Source: Roseibium album
Lineage (GTDB): Bacteria; Pseudomonadota; Alphaproteobacteria; Rhizobiales; Stappiaceae
Reading direction: 5' to 3'
Length of the DNA: 64,000 nucleotides
Assembly: GCA_001404055.1 (NCBI GenBank)
Contig: CXTY01000015.1
Span: forward strand, 124,001-188,000
In this document: positions 38,397 through 47,146 of the stretch, in pieces
Numbering within the stretch: position 1 is the stretch's first letter
How the letters are laid out: every line of letters begins with the position of its first letter
The notes under the pieces: generated by a model
What the model was told of the DNA's origin: nothing
What the model saw: only the letters and a program-made list of their open reading frames with translations
The model's database searches: none
Program-made: the position numbers and the translations under genes

Positions 38397-40286
38397 ATGT
38401 CCGTTTCGCCCGCGATTTCTGCGGTTGAAGTCAATCCACTCCAGCATGACAGTGCTCCGCAAATTCGGCCGGAGCCCAAGCCGCTTGCTGTTTTGCAGGA
38501 AGTCTTTGGTTACAGCAGTTTCCGGGGACGGCAGCAGGAAGTCATTGAAACGCTTATTGCGGGCAATGACGCAGTGGTCCTGTTTCCAACCGGCGCAGGA
38601 AAGTCTCTTTGTTTTCAAATCCCGGCGCTTTGCCGTCGCGGCGTTGGCATTGTCGTTTCTCCACTTATCGCCCTGATGAAAGATCAGGTCGGCGCATTGA
38701 ATGCAGCCGGCGTCCGGGCCGCAGCCCTTAATTCCACTCTGTCGATGGAAGAACAGGCCGCGCTTCGCGATGATGTGCAGCGCGGCGAGATCGACTTGCT
38801 TTATGTGACGCCGGAACGTTTGGGGAATGAAAATTTTCGGCGGTTTCTGGATACCCTCGAGATCGCTCTGTTCGCGATTGACGAAGCCCATTGCGTCAGC
38901 CAGTGGGGTCATGATTTCCGACCGGAATATCTTTCACTCTCGTGTTTGAGCGAACGCTATCCGGGTGTGCCGAGAGTAGCGCTGACAGCGACGGCCGACC
39001 CACACACGCAAAAAGACATTCTTGCCCGCTTGCATCTGGAAGACACACAGGTTTTTTCGACCAGTTTCGACCGGCCCAACATTCGATATGAAATCGTCGA
39101 ACGCACCAACCAGCGGCAGCAACTTCTCGACTTTTTGAAAAAGCACAAAGGTGCAAGCGGCATCGTGTACTGCTTGTCTCGCGCGAAGGTGGAGGACATT
39201 GCCGAGTGGCTGACCGGCAAAGGCATCAGGGCCTTGCCTTACCACGCGGGTCTCCCAAAGGAACAACGATCTGAAAACCAGGACGCATTTCTCCTGGAAG
39301 AGGGACTGTGCCTGGTCGCAACCGTCGCCTTCGGCATGGGCATAGACAAGCCTGATGTGCGTTATGTGGCGCATCTGGATCTGCCCTCTTCAGTTGAAGC
39401 CTACTACCAGGAAACCGGCCGGGCAGGCCGGGACGGCGCACCGTCAGAAGCGTTCATGGCATACGGCATGGCCGATCTGGTGCAGCGGCGTCGGATGATT
39501 GCCGAAGGAGATGCCCCGGACGAGGTCAAGAGAGCTGAAAATGCCAAGCTGAACGCTCTACTGGGTATTTGCGAGACGTCCGGCTGCCGGCGTCAGGCGC
39601 TGCTTGCTCACTTTGGCGAGACTTATCCCAAGCCTTGCGGCAATTGCGATACTTGCCTATCCCCCGTTGAGACTTGGGACGGCACCGAAGCCGCTCAAAA
39701 ACTGATGTCAGCGATCTACCGGACAGGGCAACGTTTCGGCTCGGGTCATGTCATCGATGTGCTTCTTGGCAAGACAAATGAAAAAACCACCAGGTTTGCG
39801 CATAACGACTTGTCGGTATTCGGGATTGGTCAGGATTTGCCGCAAAAAACCTGGCAATCAATCGCGCGCCAGCTGGTGGCTGCTGGCTATGTCGATGTGG
39901 ATCACGCCCATTTTGGTGCGCTTGTACTCACCGAAAAGGCGCGAAAAATACTGCGTGGCGAGGAGACAATCGCCCTGCGCAGGGACCGCAACGCCGCTGG
40001 CCTGAAACAGACCCGTGCCTCCCGTTTATCTTCGATCGCCGATGAGCTGGATCACGACGGCAAGCTGCTGTTCGAACGCTTGCGACGCCTGCGAACGCAG
40101 ATCGCACGGGATCAGAAAGTACCGCCATACGTGGTGTTTCCCGACGCCACGCTTGCCGGAATTGCCGCCGCCCGTCCCGTTAATGACGACGCCTTGCTCG
40201 CCGTTTCAGGCGTAGGCCAATCCAAACTTGGAAAGTATGGCGAAGCCTTTCTGGAGCTGGTCGAGGCTTTCGAGGCCGGCGTTTGA
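38397..40286 (+). CDS. recQ: ATP-dependent DNA helicase RecQ
   Basis: A 629-residue 3'-5' helicase for recombination and repair. Helicase core: [20 protein letters not shown] (P-loop 65-70), [36 protein letters not shown], and [13 protein letters not shown] with [10 protein letters not shown]. The zinc-binding RQC part shows [17 protein letters not shown] and [10 protein letters not shown], followed by the winged-helix domain and a C-terminal HRDC domain (about 545-625). Length and order are those of the full-length family. Confidence 0.97.
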   Translation: MSVSPAISAVEVNPLQHDSAPQIRPEPKPLAVLQEVFGYSSFRGRQQEVIETLIAGNDAVVLFPTGAGKSLCFQIPALCRRGVGIVVSPLIALMKDQVGALNAAGVRAAALNSTLSMEEQAALRDDVQRGEIDLLYVTPERLGNENFRRFLDTLEIALFAIDEAHCVSQWGHDFRPEYLSLSCLSERYPGVPRVALTATADPHTQKDILARLHLEDTQVFSTSFDRPNIRYEIVERTNQRQQLLDFLKKHKGASGIVYCLSRAKVEDIAEWLTGKGIRALPYHAGLPKEQRSENQDAFLLEEGLCLVATVAFGMGIDKPDVRYVAHLDLPSSVEAYYQETGRAGRDGAPSEAFMAYGMADLVQRRRMIAEGDAPDEVKRAENAKLNALLGICETSGCRRQALLAHFGETYPKPCGNCDTCLSPVETWDGTEAAQKLMSAIYRTGQRFGSGHVIDVLLGKTNEKTTRFAHNDLSVFGIGQDLPQKTWQSIARQLVAAGYVDVDHAHFGALVLTEKARKILRGEETIALRRDRNAAGLKQTRASRLSSIADELDHDGKLLFERLRRLRTQIARDQKVPPYVVFPDATLAGIAAARPVNDDALLAVSGVGQSKLGKYGEAFLELVEAFEAGV

Positions 40287-40362
40287 ATTTGTTTACCTTA
40301 ACGACTTATTGATAATTTTCACGAGATAAGAACCCTCAAAGGTTGTGTAAGGGGTTCGTCAC

Positions 40363-41007
40363 ATGCGTTTGGTTTTTCTTTCTTTCGTTTCAATTCTGGG
40401 TCTGACTTCGATTTCTCATGCAGCTGACGTCCCAACAGCGGATTACGGTCTGGTGGAAGACCTGCGCCTGCAAAGACAAGACTGGACCGGCTTCAACGGC
40501 GTTCTCTTTTTCGGGGGCGGATTTCTGAGCGGTTCCGACAATTTTGGCGGAGACAGTTTTTTCCGTTCCGGCCTTGTCGGTGGCTCTGTTGGTTACGATC
40601 ATCAGTTTAACAGTGTTGTTTTTGGCGCGAGCCTGGAAGGGTCATTGACCAATTTTCGAGGCACTACCAGTTCCGGAAACGCCAGACAGCGATCCAACTG
40701 GTTAAGCGCAGCCACCGTGCGCGCAGGATATGACGCCGGACGTTTCATGCCCTACCTGTCGGCAGGGGTCGGCTTCGGCAATTATAAAATTGAACGCAAG
40801 AGCGATGGTCTTTCTGATGAGAACACGCACATAGGTTTCGTCGCTGGTGTAGGCGTTGAGGCTCGCATTACAGATAATCTCTTCGCAAGGATTGACTACA
40901 AGCACTATGAACTTGGCGAACAGACCTATCAGCTATCCGGCTTTTCTCCGTTCACGGTTGATGGCAAGGCTGACATCTTCAATATCGGTGTAGGTTATCG
41001 TTTCTGA
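40363..41007 (+). CDS. Outer-membrane beta-barrel (porin-family, Omp25/31-like) protein
   Basis: A 214-residue protein with a Sec signal (MRLVFLSFVSILGLTSISHA, cleavage before ADVPTADYG). It then has alternating strands such as GFNGVLFFGGGFLSGSDNF, GLVGGSVGYDHQFNSVVFGA, RAGYDAGRFMPYLSAGVGFG and VGVEARITDNLFARIDYKHY, and ends in the strand NIGVGYRF with a C-terminal Phe needed for barrel assembly. This is the 8-stranded barrel group that includes rhizobial and Brucella Omp25/31. It stands alone and is convergent with the next gene. Confidence 0.85.
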   Translation: MRLVFLSFVSILGLTSISHAADVPTADYGLVEDLRLQRQDWTGFNGVLFFGGGFLSGSDNFGGDSFFRSGLVGGSVGYDHQFNSVVFGASLEGSLTNFRGTTSSGNARQRSNWLSAATVRAGYDAGRFMPYLSAGVGFGNYKIERKSDGLSDENTHIGFVAGVGVEARITDNLFARIDYKHYELGEQTYQLSGFSPFTVDGKADIFNIGVGYRF

Positions 41008-41038
41008 GTATCGAGAGATGGTTTCTAAAGCGAATACG

Positions 41039-41560
41039 TCAAGCCTCGGGCCGCAGGCACAACTGATAACCACTGGCAAGGACGGCAAGTGTTTCCTCGT
41101 CAGGATGAGACAGAAACTGGTCTATGATTTGTCGCAGGGCAGAATAGAGTTGCCGATGCTGGCGCAAGCGCCTGTAAGAGGATCCAAGCCTGTAGACTTG
41201 GTCAATTTCCTCACGCGAAAACAAGTCCAGGCCGGCAATACCCAACACGACGCCAAGGTCTGCATTGGTTCGGCGCGAAAGATTATGCGCCATAAGAAAA
41301 CCAAACAGACCGGTCACAAACCTGTTCTCAGTCGAGAGTGTTTCAAATTCTCGGTCAACTGTCTTGAGAACAAGCCCCATGATCGCAACAGTTGATGCTG
41401 CTGCAAATTCTGTCGGCGTATTCGTGTCAACAATTTCCAGCCGAGCAGCATCAAGCATTTCAGCCAGATTTACACGCAGTCGATCTTCTGTCTCGACAGC
41501 TCTCAATTCTGAAACAAATTCTGGTTCAACGGTTTCGTAACTTCCAAACAATCCAAGCAT
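41039..41560 (-). CDS. Hypothetical protein, 173 aa
   Basis: The start at 41560 (MLGLFGSYETVEPEF) is chosen because TGAGGACGG lies just upstream; the frame is open 132 bases further but that part crosses a long hairpin and lacks a good start. No signal peptide or membrane helix. The protein is mostly helical (LRAVETEDRLRVNLAEMLDAA, IDQVYRLGSSYRRLRQHRQL). I do not recognise a family. It is convergent with the barrel-protein gene, 31 bases between stops. Confidence 0.6.
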   Translation of the reverse strand: MLGLFGSYETVEPEFVSELRAVETEDRLRVNLAEMLDAARLEIVDTNTPTEFAAASTVAIMGLVLKTVDREFETLSTENRFVTGLFGFLMAHNLSRRTNADLGVVLGIAGLDLFSREEIDQVYRLGSSYRRLRQHRQLYSALRQIIDQFLSHPDEETLAVLASGYQLCLRPEA

Positions 41561-41618
41561 AACACCGTCCTCACAGACGCGAGCCCACGCAGGAAATGTA
41601 GTGCACCAGGTGTGCCAC

Positions 41619-41652
41619 GGCAAATCAGGAGAAATAATTCTTCTGATTTGCC
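41619..41652. other. Long hairpin between msrA and the hypothetical gene
   Basis: Arms GGCAAATCAGGAGAA (41619-41633) and TTCTTCTGATTTGCC (41638-41652) form a 15-bp stem with one G-U pair around ATAA. It lies 57 bases after the msrA stop and 59 bases before the next start, both on the minus strand. No T run follows. It could slow transcription or protect the msrA transcript. Confidence 0.5.
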
Positions 41653-41708
41653 AATCTAAAACTCCAGGTTCAGGGCCTTTGCGTGGCATCAACCTGTTCC
41701 GGAAGCCA

Positions 41709-42353
41709 TCAGGACCCGGCTTTAGGCAGTCCTTTGAAAGCCTCGTTGCCCCAAACGGATTTCACGCGCGCGTCGCGACCGCATGCCTTTCTATAGCCCT
41801 TGTAGGCCGTCGCACGGGTCACATATCCGAACCGGGTCAGGGTGCGAGCGTCGCTCTTGTAATACCCCTGATGATATTCTTCAGCGGGCCAAAACTCTGC
41901 AGCGGCCTCAATGGGTGTCACAAGCTTACCATCCAGCACTTCTTGCGCCTTGTCGATCTGCGCTTTTGCTTCGCGGGCCTGCTTTTCGTTGTTCGGATAG
42001 ATCGCTGTCGAATAGCCAAAACCCCTGTCACAGAACTGCCCGCCCGCGTCGGTTACATCGACAGTGCGCAGGAAAATCCCGACAAGATCACCGTAGCTGA
42101 TTTTGGTTTCATCAAAATCTACCTCAACAACTTCGCGATGCCCGCCGCGCTCATAGTTCTTGTAGGTCGGGTTTTGGGTCGATCCACCGCCATATCCTGA
42201 AACGACATCGCGTACGCCAGGCAATTTTTCAAGATCAGCTTCCACACACCAGAAACACCCGCCTGCCAGGATTGCAGTTTCGGCTTGAGCCGGCATGAAT
42301 GGGGTGGCGCCGGCAAGAGCAGCAAAGAGAGTTAGCGGCAAAAGGTGCTTCAT
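41709..42353 (-). CDS. msrA: Periplasmic peptide-methionine (S)-S-oxide reductase
   Basis: A 214-residue MsrA that repairs oxidised methionine. The start at 42353 (MKHLLPLTLFAALAG) follows GGAGAA and opens a Sec signal peptide with cleavage near AQA-E, so the enzyme should act in the periplasm; most MsrA proteins are cytoplasmic. The active site AGGCFWCVEADLEKL, GYGGGSTQNPTYKNY, HREVVEVDFD and EYHQGYY are intact. A further Cys in YRKACGRDARV may be the resolving one. No msrB was seen nearby. Confidence 0.92.
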   Translation of the reverse strand: MKHLLPLTLFAALAGATPFMPAQAETAILAGGCFWCVEADLEKLPGVRDVVSGYGGGSTQNPTYKNYERGGHREVVEVDFDETKISYGDLVGIFLRTVDVTDAGGQFCDRGFGYSTAIYPNNEKQAREAKAQIDKAQEVLDGKLVTPIEAAAEFWPAEEYHQGYYKSDARTLTRFGYVTRATAYKGYRKACGRDARVKSVWGNEAFKGLPKAGS

Positions 42354-42470
42354 GTCAGGTTCTCCATATGTTGCAGGTAGTCCTAACCCATACCGCCACA
42401 GAGGCAACTCAAGTCCGTTCCCATCGCCGCACAACGCTGTGAGGCTTGTGTGACTGACCAATTGCCTACC

Positions 42471-42534
42471 GTCCCGGTCCTGAACCGGGACCAGCTATAG
42501 CTCTGGTGAGAAGGTCCCGGCTCGAGGCCGGGAC
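42471..42534. repeat. Double-hairpin intergenic repeat, copy 1
   Basis: First hairpin GTCCCGGT-CCTGA-ACCGGGAC (42471-42491), 22 bases of spacer, then GTCCCGGC-TCGAG-GCCGGGAC (42514-42534). The same two-hairpin layout recurs at 44242-44306 with a 23-base spacer. It lies between the msrA and creD genes and may act as a terminator for creD transcripts. Confidence 0.75.
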
Positions 42535-42596
42535 GGCGAAGTGCCAACGACAAAGCGTTGCCCCCACCGTATTGTTCTCCGGTCAGGCCATCGGAC

Positions 42597-44039
42597 CTAC
42601 GCAGGTTCAGACGATGGATCCGACGCTGCTTTCCCCTGTCCCGTCCAGTCGATATTCTGGGTTACGAACATGGTGATTGCCAAGGCAACAAACGCGATGA
42701 CGGATCCGATCAGAAGCGCATAATCCTGCTCCCGCATAAGAGCGTAAAGAACGCCGAATATACTCGCCAGAACAGCAAGCATGATCATCCCGGCCGTTCG
42801 GCTCTTCAATGAGGTACCAATGTAGAACGCGTTGAGGACGGTCGCGGCGGTTGCCGCGATGAGGTAGGCAGCGCCATAACCAACATGTTCGGCAAATGCC
42901 AGCAGCATTACATAAAAGATGATCAATGCCAGACCCATGAGGCCGTATTGGATCCAGTGGAACTGCCAACCGGATCGCATTTCCAGAACAAAGACCGCCA
43001 GGAATGTCAGGCTGATAAAGCCGATGGCGTATTTCAGGGAACGGGAGATGGTTTGGTAAAAATTCACCGGTTCGACAAATTTCACACCCAGCAACTTGTC
43101 TTCAAGCGGCAGTTTGCTTGTCGTCAGTACCTTTGGGATGCCGCGCGCCAGATAAGGGATCGTCCACTGGGCATCAAAACCACTATCCGAAATGGCGCGT
43201 GTTTCCGGCAAGAAGGCTCCCGTGAACCCGGGGTGGGGCCAATCGGACTGCAACTTCACCCGTGTCGTCTGTCCTGCCGGAGCGAAATAGACCGCTGTGG
43301 AACCGTTAAGCTGCAAGGGAACATCAAAAGCGAACCCCTGACGCCATTTCATCTGGGGCACACCGACATTAATCCCGGACGGATTGGCAGCCCGGCCAGG
43401 ATAGCGACTCGCGTTCATGACAAGCGGTCCAAGCCCCGGTTCAAATGCAAGCGACTGTTCACCATTCATCTTCAGCACGACTTCGCTTTTCAGGGCACGT
43501 ACGTCTCCGATCCCGATGACAAGAACTGCCTTGTCCGCCAAGATATCGATAGTGCCCCCATGGGACGGCTCGAACCCGTTTTCAGGAAAATCTGAAAACC
43601 GACCTTTCAAGTTCAGGCTGCTGTTATAGACCGGAAGCGAATAGATGGATTTCTTGCGTTCTTCCACGCTGACGTCGCCCGTCACGTCCAGTTTTTCAGG
43701 AAACAGGACAGCTGTGCGGTGAACCACTTTCTGCACGCGCTTGTCATCAACATCCGTATCCATAAAAGTCTCTGTAAACGGAACGGCCAGATAAGGCCCA
43801 TTGATCTCCTGCGTCCCGCCCCAGGATTTCGCAATGTCCTGCGCAACTTCGCGCGATCGGTCCGCCCGCTCTTCCACCAGCACCCAGACAAACGTACTGG
43901 GGATCATCAGCATCAGCGTCACAAAGCCAATCAGAACGAATTTCACCGCCGGTGAATTCAGGAACGAGAGCCTTCTGGACGGTGGCGACTGCCGTCTGGG
44001 AGACGCTTCGGGAATCGGTGTTTCAGAATCACTTGTCAT
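42597..44039 (-). CDS. creD: CreD family inner-membrane protein
   Basis: A 480-residue CreD-like protein. The ATG at 44039 (MTSDSETPIPEASPRRQ) is chosen because GAGGG lies nine bases upstream. One N-terminal membrane helix (FVLIGFVTLMLMIPSTFVWVLV) precedes a large periplasmic domain (to about 320) with GGTQEINGPYLAVP and MKWRQGFAFDVPLQLNGS. About six C-terminal helices follow (YAIGFISLTFLAVFVLEM onward). Family members are known from E. coli, where expression is linked to the CreBC system and colicin E2 tolerance. No creBC genes are nearby. Confidence 0.9.
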   Translation of the reverse strand: MTSDSETPIPEASPRRQSPPSRRLSFLNSPAVKFVLIGFVTLMLMIPSTFVWVLVEERADRSREVAQDIAKSWGGTQEINGPYLAVPFTETFMDTDVDDKRVQKVVHRTAVLFPEKLDVTGDVSVEERKKSIYSLPVYNSSLNLKGRFSDFPENGFEPSHGGTIDILADKAVLVIGIGDVRALKSEVVLKMNGEQSLAFEPGLGPLVMNASRYPGRAANPSGINVGVPQMKWRQGFAFDVPLQLNGSTAVYFAPAGQTTRVKLQSDWPHPGFTGAFLPETRAISDSGFDAQWTIPYLARGIPKVLTTSKLPLEDKLLGVKFVEPVNFYQTISRSLKYAIGFISLTFLAVFVLEMRSGWQFHWIQYGLMGLALIIFYVMLLAFAEHVGYGAAYLIAATAATVLNAFYIGTSLKSRTAGMIMLAVLASIFGVLYALMREQDYALLIGSVIAFVALAITMFVTQNIDWTGQGKAASDPSSEPA

Positions 44040-44413
44040 GTTGCACAACCCTCTGCCAGATAAGCGCCGCTGAGAGGCAGCGCCGGTCAATTGGCAGACA
44101 ATTCAATCTTGACTGGGAAAGTTTGAGGCGGGTTTGCGAAGTGTTTCAGGAGAGTTTGTGCAGATCTTCTGCAGGTGCTCGATCAGGTTCAGATTTTTTG
44201 AATTTGGAGCTTATGCTGTCCCAAGAGCTGTCCCAAGAGCTGTCCCGGGCTTGAACCGGGACCAACTTTCAGAACCAGCGAATAGGTCCCGGCTCAAGGC
44301 CGGGACGGCACCGAGGATCTGAAGTAGTTCCAACCCACTTTTGTCATCCCGAACGCAGCGGAGCAGAATTTAGAGCGACTGACATGCCAGACTATTTCCC
44401 AATTTCAACTCAC
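44040..44413. repeat. Intergenic region with tandem 12-mers and double-hairpin repeat, copy 2
   Basis: GCTGTCCCAAGA occurs at 44215-44226 and 44227-44238, with a third partial copy (GCTGTCCC) at 44239. The hairpins GTCCCGG-GCTTGAA-CCGGGAC (44242-44262) and GTCCCGGC-TCAAG-GCCGGGAC (44286-44306) follow directly. Further on, CACTTTTGTCATCCCG is followed by ACGCAGCGGAGC (to about 44364). No gene was found. The last block is repeated on the other side of the AT-rich gene at 45.2 kb. Confidence 0.75.
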
Positions 44414-45109
44414 CTAGTCAGCCTCAATTTGGATGAACTCTTCCACCTCTTTTTTGAGCTCGATGAAGTGTTCAGTCATGCCGTCATTGGTTTCGTTTCT
44501 TTTCTTTAAGACAAATGGGCGGGTGATTTCAAAACCCTTTATCGCCATACCTAGGAGATAGGCATCGGGATATATGCGAGGGACTTCAGGCGTCTCGTTC
44601 TTAAATTTTCGATAGTCCATAAAAGAGTCAACAACACTCAAATAGCCAGCAGAAGCAACGTTATACTCACCTAGCCGAACAGCTTCATCTGCCAGAGCAA
44701 GATTAATTCTAGATCCGATTTCAAACTTGATGAGAGCCTGTTCCAAATTTAGCTTTCCATTTTCACGCGGATCTAAGCCCAGCTCTTCCTCCCCTGTTAC
44801 TTCTCTTTCCTTTATCAACTTCTCAAGTTTTTTGATCTTCCGTGTCGAAATTTCGTCATATAGGTCGCACACGTCCTTATACGGGCGTTGTTCAAACAAT
44901 TCAGAGTCTCGAGTAAACACAAGATTGAATGAGAGATTGCCTAATTCGGTATACGGATGTTCGGTCTCGTTCTCCACATCCTCCTCAAACACGAGTGTAA
45001 AGCACTTCATTACGTTGTCGCTCAAATAGATACTTATTGAATCTGCTTGTGCGTTTTCACATACGCAAGAAAGCAAAATTAGGAAAAATCTTTGCAGCCA
45101 AACTGCCAT
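44414..45109 (-). CDS. AT-rich orphan gene for an exported protein, 231 aa
   Basis: The start at 45109 (MAVWLQRFFLILLSCVCENA) follows AAAGGAAA and opens a likely Sec signal with cleavage near AQA-D. The mature part has no recognised domain: strands near the start (SISIYLSDNVMKCFTLVFEE), then long charged helices (EISTRKIKKLEKLIKEREV, NLEQALIKFEIGSRINLALA). By eye the coding region is clearly poorer in G+C than the neighbouring genes, and it uses codons such as TTA, ATA and AGA freely. Dispersed repeat copies lie on both sides. This suggests gain by transfer. Function unknown. Confidence 0.65.
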   Translation of the reverse strand: MAVWLQRFFLILLSCVCENAQADSISIYLSDNVMKCFTLVFEEDVENETEHPYTELGNLSFNLVFTRDSELFEQRPYKDVCDLYDEISTRKIKKLEKLIKEREVTGEEELGLDPRENGKLNLEQALIKFEIGSRINLALADEAVRLGEYNVASAGYLSVVDSFMDYRKFKNETPEVPRIYPDAYLLGMAIKGFEITRPFVLKKRNETNDGMTEHFIELKKEVEEFIQIEAD

Positions 45110-45389
45110 GGACAAATTTCCTTTTACAAAAACGAACCCATACTTTGTCAAAACAACAATTGCTGCAATCAAAATCTGAGTGGGTACTAGAGCAAACAAA
45201 GAGGTACGGATCCAAGGCCGGGACGGCGAGATCGATCTAAAGACACCTCGCTCCACTTTTGTCATCCCGGACGCAGCGGAGCGGAGATCCGGGATCCAAT
45301 ACGCCGTGACTTTTCGGTTCGGATTACTGAATTCTTGGGTTACTGGATCCCGGTCTTGGCTGCGCCAAACCGGGATGACAGGCAGAAGT
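45110..45389. repeat. Dispersed repeat, copy 3, beside the AT-rich gene
   Basis: From about 45212, GGCCGGGACGGC leads to CACTTTTGTCATCCCGG and ACGCAGCGGAGCGGAG, the same order as at 44.3 kb. Then GATCCGGGATCCAATACGCC (45287-45306) and TTACTGGATCCCGGTCTTGG with CCAAACCGGGATGAC (to about 45379) form a larger inverted pair. No gene was found. The first 100 bases are AT-rich and may carry the promoter of the minus-strand orphan gene. Confidence 0.7.
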
Positions 45390-45418
45390 AAAGAATAAGG
45401 CCGCCCCACAGGGCGGCC
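45390..45418 (-). terminator. Terminator of the sdh operon
   Basis: Arms GGCCGCCC (45399-45406) and GGGCGGCC (45411-45418) pair perfectly around CACA. In the minus direction TTATTCTTT follows. It lies about 30 bases after the sdhB stop. Confidence 0.82.
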
Positions 45419-45448
45419 CTTTCAGCATCTGGTTTGTCGTGATGGCGA

Positions 45449-46231
45449 TTAAACGCGACGCTCAACAAGCATCTTCTTGATCTCGGCAATTGCCTTGGCC
45501 GGATTGAGGCCTTTCGGGCAGGCTTGCGAGCAGTTCATGATGGTGTGGCAGCGATAGAGGCGGAACGGATCTTCCAGATCGTCCAGACGTTCACCTGTCG
45601 CCTCGTCGCGGCTGTCGATCAGCCAGCGGTAGGCCTGCAGAAGAACTGCCGGGCCGAGGTAGCGGTCACCGTTCCACCAGTAGCTCGGGCAGGAGGTGGA
45701 GCAACAGGCACACAGAATGCACTCATAAAGGCCATCGAGTTTGACACGGTCCTCATGAGACTGAAGCCATTCTTTCTCGGGAGCGGGCGAAACGGTCTTG
45801 AGCCAGGGTTCAATGGACCGGTGCTGGGCATAAAAGCGCGTCAAGTCAGGGACCAGATCCTTGACGACGGCCATATGTGGCAGCGGATAGATCTTGACCA
45901 CGTCACCGGCAACTTCGTCTGTGCCCTTGGTACATGCCAGCGTGTTGGTGCCGTCGATGTTCATGGCGCAGGAACCGCAAATGCCTTCGCGGCAGGAGCG
46001 ACGGAAGGTCAGCGTCGGGTCGATCTTGTCCTTGATATAGATAAGACCGTCCAGAACCATCGGACCACAATTATCCACATCAACAAAATAGGTGTCGACC
46101 CGCGGGTTGCGGCCATCATCCGGATTCCAGCGGTAGATACGGTATTCGCGCAGGTTGGTTGCGCCTTCCGGCTTGTCCCACACCTTGCCTTCCGTCACCT
46201 GTGAGTTCCGGGGAAGCGTCAGCTGAACCAT
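45449..46231 (-). CDS. sdhB: Succinate dehydrogenase iron-sulfur subunit
   Basis: A 260-residue subunit that passes electrons from FAD to quinone. The [2Fe-2S] site is CREGICGSC with a later C, and the [4Fe-4S] and [3Fe-4S] sites are [16 protein letters not shown] and [17 protein letters not shown]. All expected cysteines are present. It is separated from sdhA by an fkbM-type gene, with 56 bases between that gene's stop and the sdhB start. A terminator follows. Confidence 0.97.
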   Translation of the reverse strand: MVQLTLPRNSQVTEGKVWDKPEGATNLREYRIYRWNPDDGRNPRVDTYFVDVDNCGPMVLDGLIYIKDKIDPTLTFRRSCREGICGSCAMNIDGTNTLACTKGTDEVAGDVVKIYPLPHMAVVKDLVPDLTRFYAQHRSIEPWLKTVSPAPEKEWLQSHEDRVKLDGLYECILCACCSTSCPSYWWNGDRYLGPAVLLQAYRWLIDSRDEATGERLDDLEDPFRLYRCHTIMNCSQACPKGLNPAKAIAEIKKMLVERRV

Positions 46232-46287
46232 CTCGTTACTGCTCCGCGTTGGGCCCTGATTTCGCGTCCGGGCCGGCGGTTTTAAAC

Positions 46288-47133
46288 TCAGGAATTGAGT
46301 TCAAAAACCATGTTGTCATTTGTCTGGCCGGTGACCTTGTAGCCGCGGCTTGCCAGTTCAGGCAGGCAATCCTCGGACCAGTAGGGCCGGCAATTTGTTT
46401 CAAGAAGGATCACGCGGGGCCAGAGGCCTTTGTCCGCGTGCCTCAGAAAAGGCAGAACCACACGGTCCTCAAAGCCTTCCACATCCACTTTCAGGACGTC
46501 GATCCTGACGAGCGCCTCATCATCGACAATGCCCGTGAGTGGTCGAACTTTCGTAAAGGTCGGCGACCAGTCGCCAGCCCATTCGCCCGTGGTCAGATCC
46601 TTCACAAAAGTGGCAAAGCCGCAGTTGCTCGGCTCTTGCCACAAGGGCAACGTGTCGTCTCGTGAACCAACCGCTGAATTGATGATCGTCACATTGTTCA
46701 GGTCATTCGCGCGCACGTTGAAGCTGAGCTTGTCCGCAGTTTGCGGATTGGCCTCGATTGACAGCACTTCAGCTCCAAGACCGGCGGCAAAAATCGAATA
46801 GGAGCCGATATTGGCACCGACATCGACAAACACCTTGCCCTTGCCGAGGAAAGGCTTGATCAGCCTGTGTTCCTCGCGTTCCGGCAGGCGGCCTTTGGCC
46901 AGGATCTTGCGGTCATCATAGTTTTCGCCCGGATAAATCCGGAACTTCAGACCATCCGCCTCCAGGTCGTAAGGACCCTTGAAAAAGCGTGATACCAGCG
47001 CGCGAATGCGCTTACGCAGTCCCCTGGACAGATCGTGCCGGTCGGCAAGACGCCAGGCAGCCCGAACCATCCGCTCGGCCTTGTAGGTGCCGAACGGACT
47101 TCTTGTGTCCAGAAGAGTTGCTGCCTCGCTCAC
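46288..47133 (-). CDS. FkbM family methyltransferase inside the sdh operon
   Basis: A 281-residue SAM-dependent methyltransferase. The GTG at 47133 is chosen because it is the first good start after the sdhA stop (13 bases away) and has GCGGAG upstream; the frame is open further, into sdhA. The SAM site [16 protein letters not shown] (core 103-111), [25 protein letters not shown] and the FkbM end [18 protein letters not shown] are clear. FkbM enzymes usually O-methylate sugars or natural products. All genes around it run on the minus strand in sequence, so it must be co-transcribed with sdhA and sdhB. A link to succinate dehydrogenase is not known. Confidence 0.88.
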   Translation of the reverse strand: MSEAATLLDTRSPFGTYKAERMVRAAWRLADRHDLSRGLRKRIRALVSRFFKGPYDLEADGLKFRIYPGENYDDRKILAKGRLPEREEHRLIKPFLGKGKVFVDVGANIGSYSIFAAGLGAEVLSIEANPQTADKLSFNVRANDLNNVTIINSAVGSRDDTLPLWQEPSNCGFATFVKDLTTGEWAGDWSPTFTKVRPLTGIVDDEALVRIDVLKVDVEGFEDRVVLPFLRHADKGLWPRVILLETNCRPYWSEDCLPELASRGYKVTGQTNDNMVFELNS

Positions 47134-47146
47134 TCCGACGCTCCGC

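Noticed and set aside
44215..44306. Possible CRISPR-like repeats
   Set aside because: The units are adjacent 12-mers without unique spacers, and no cas gene is present.
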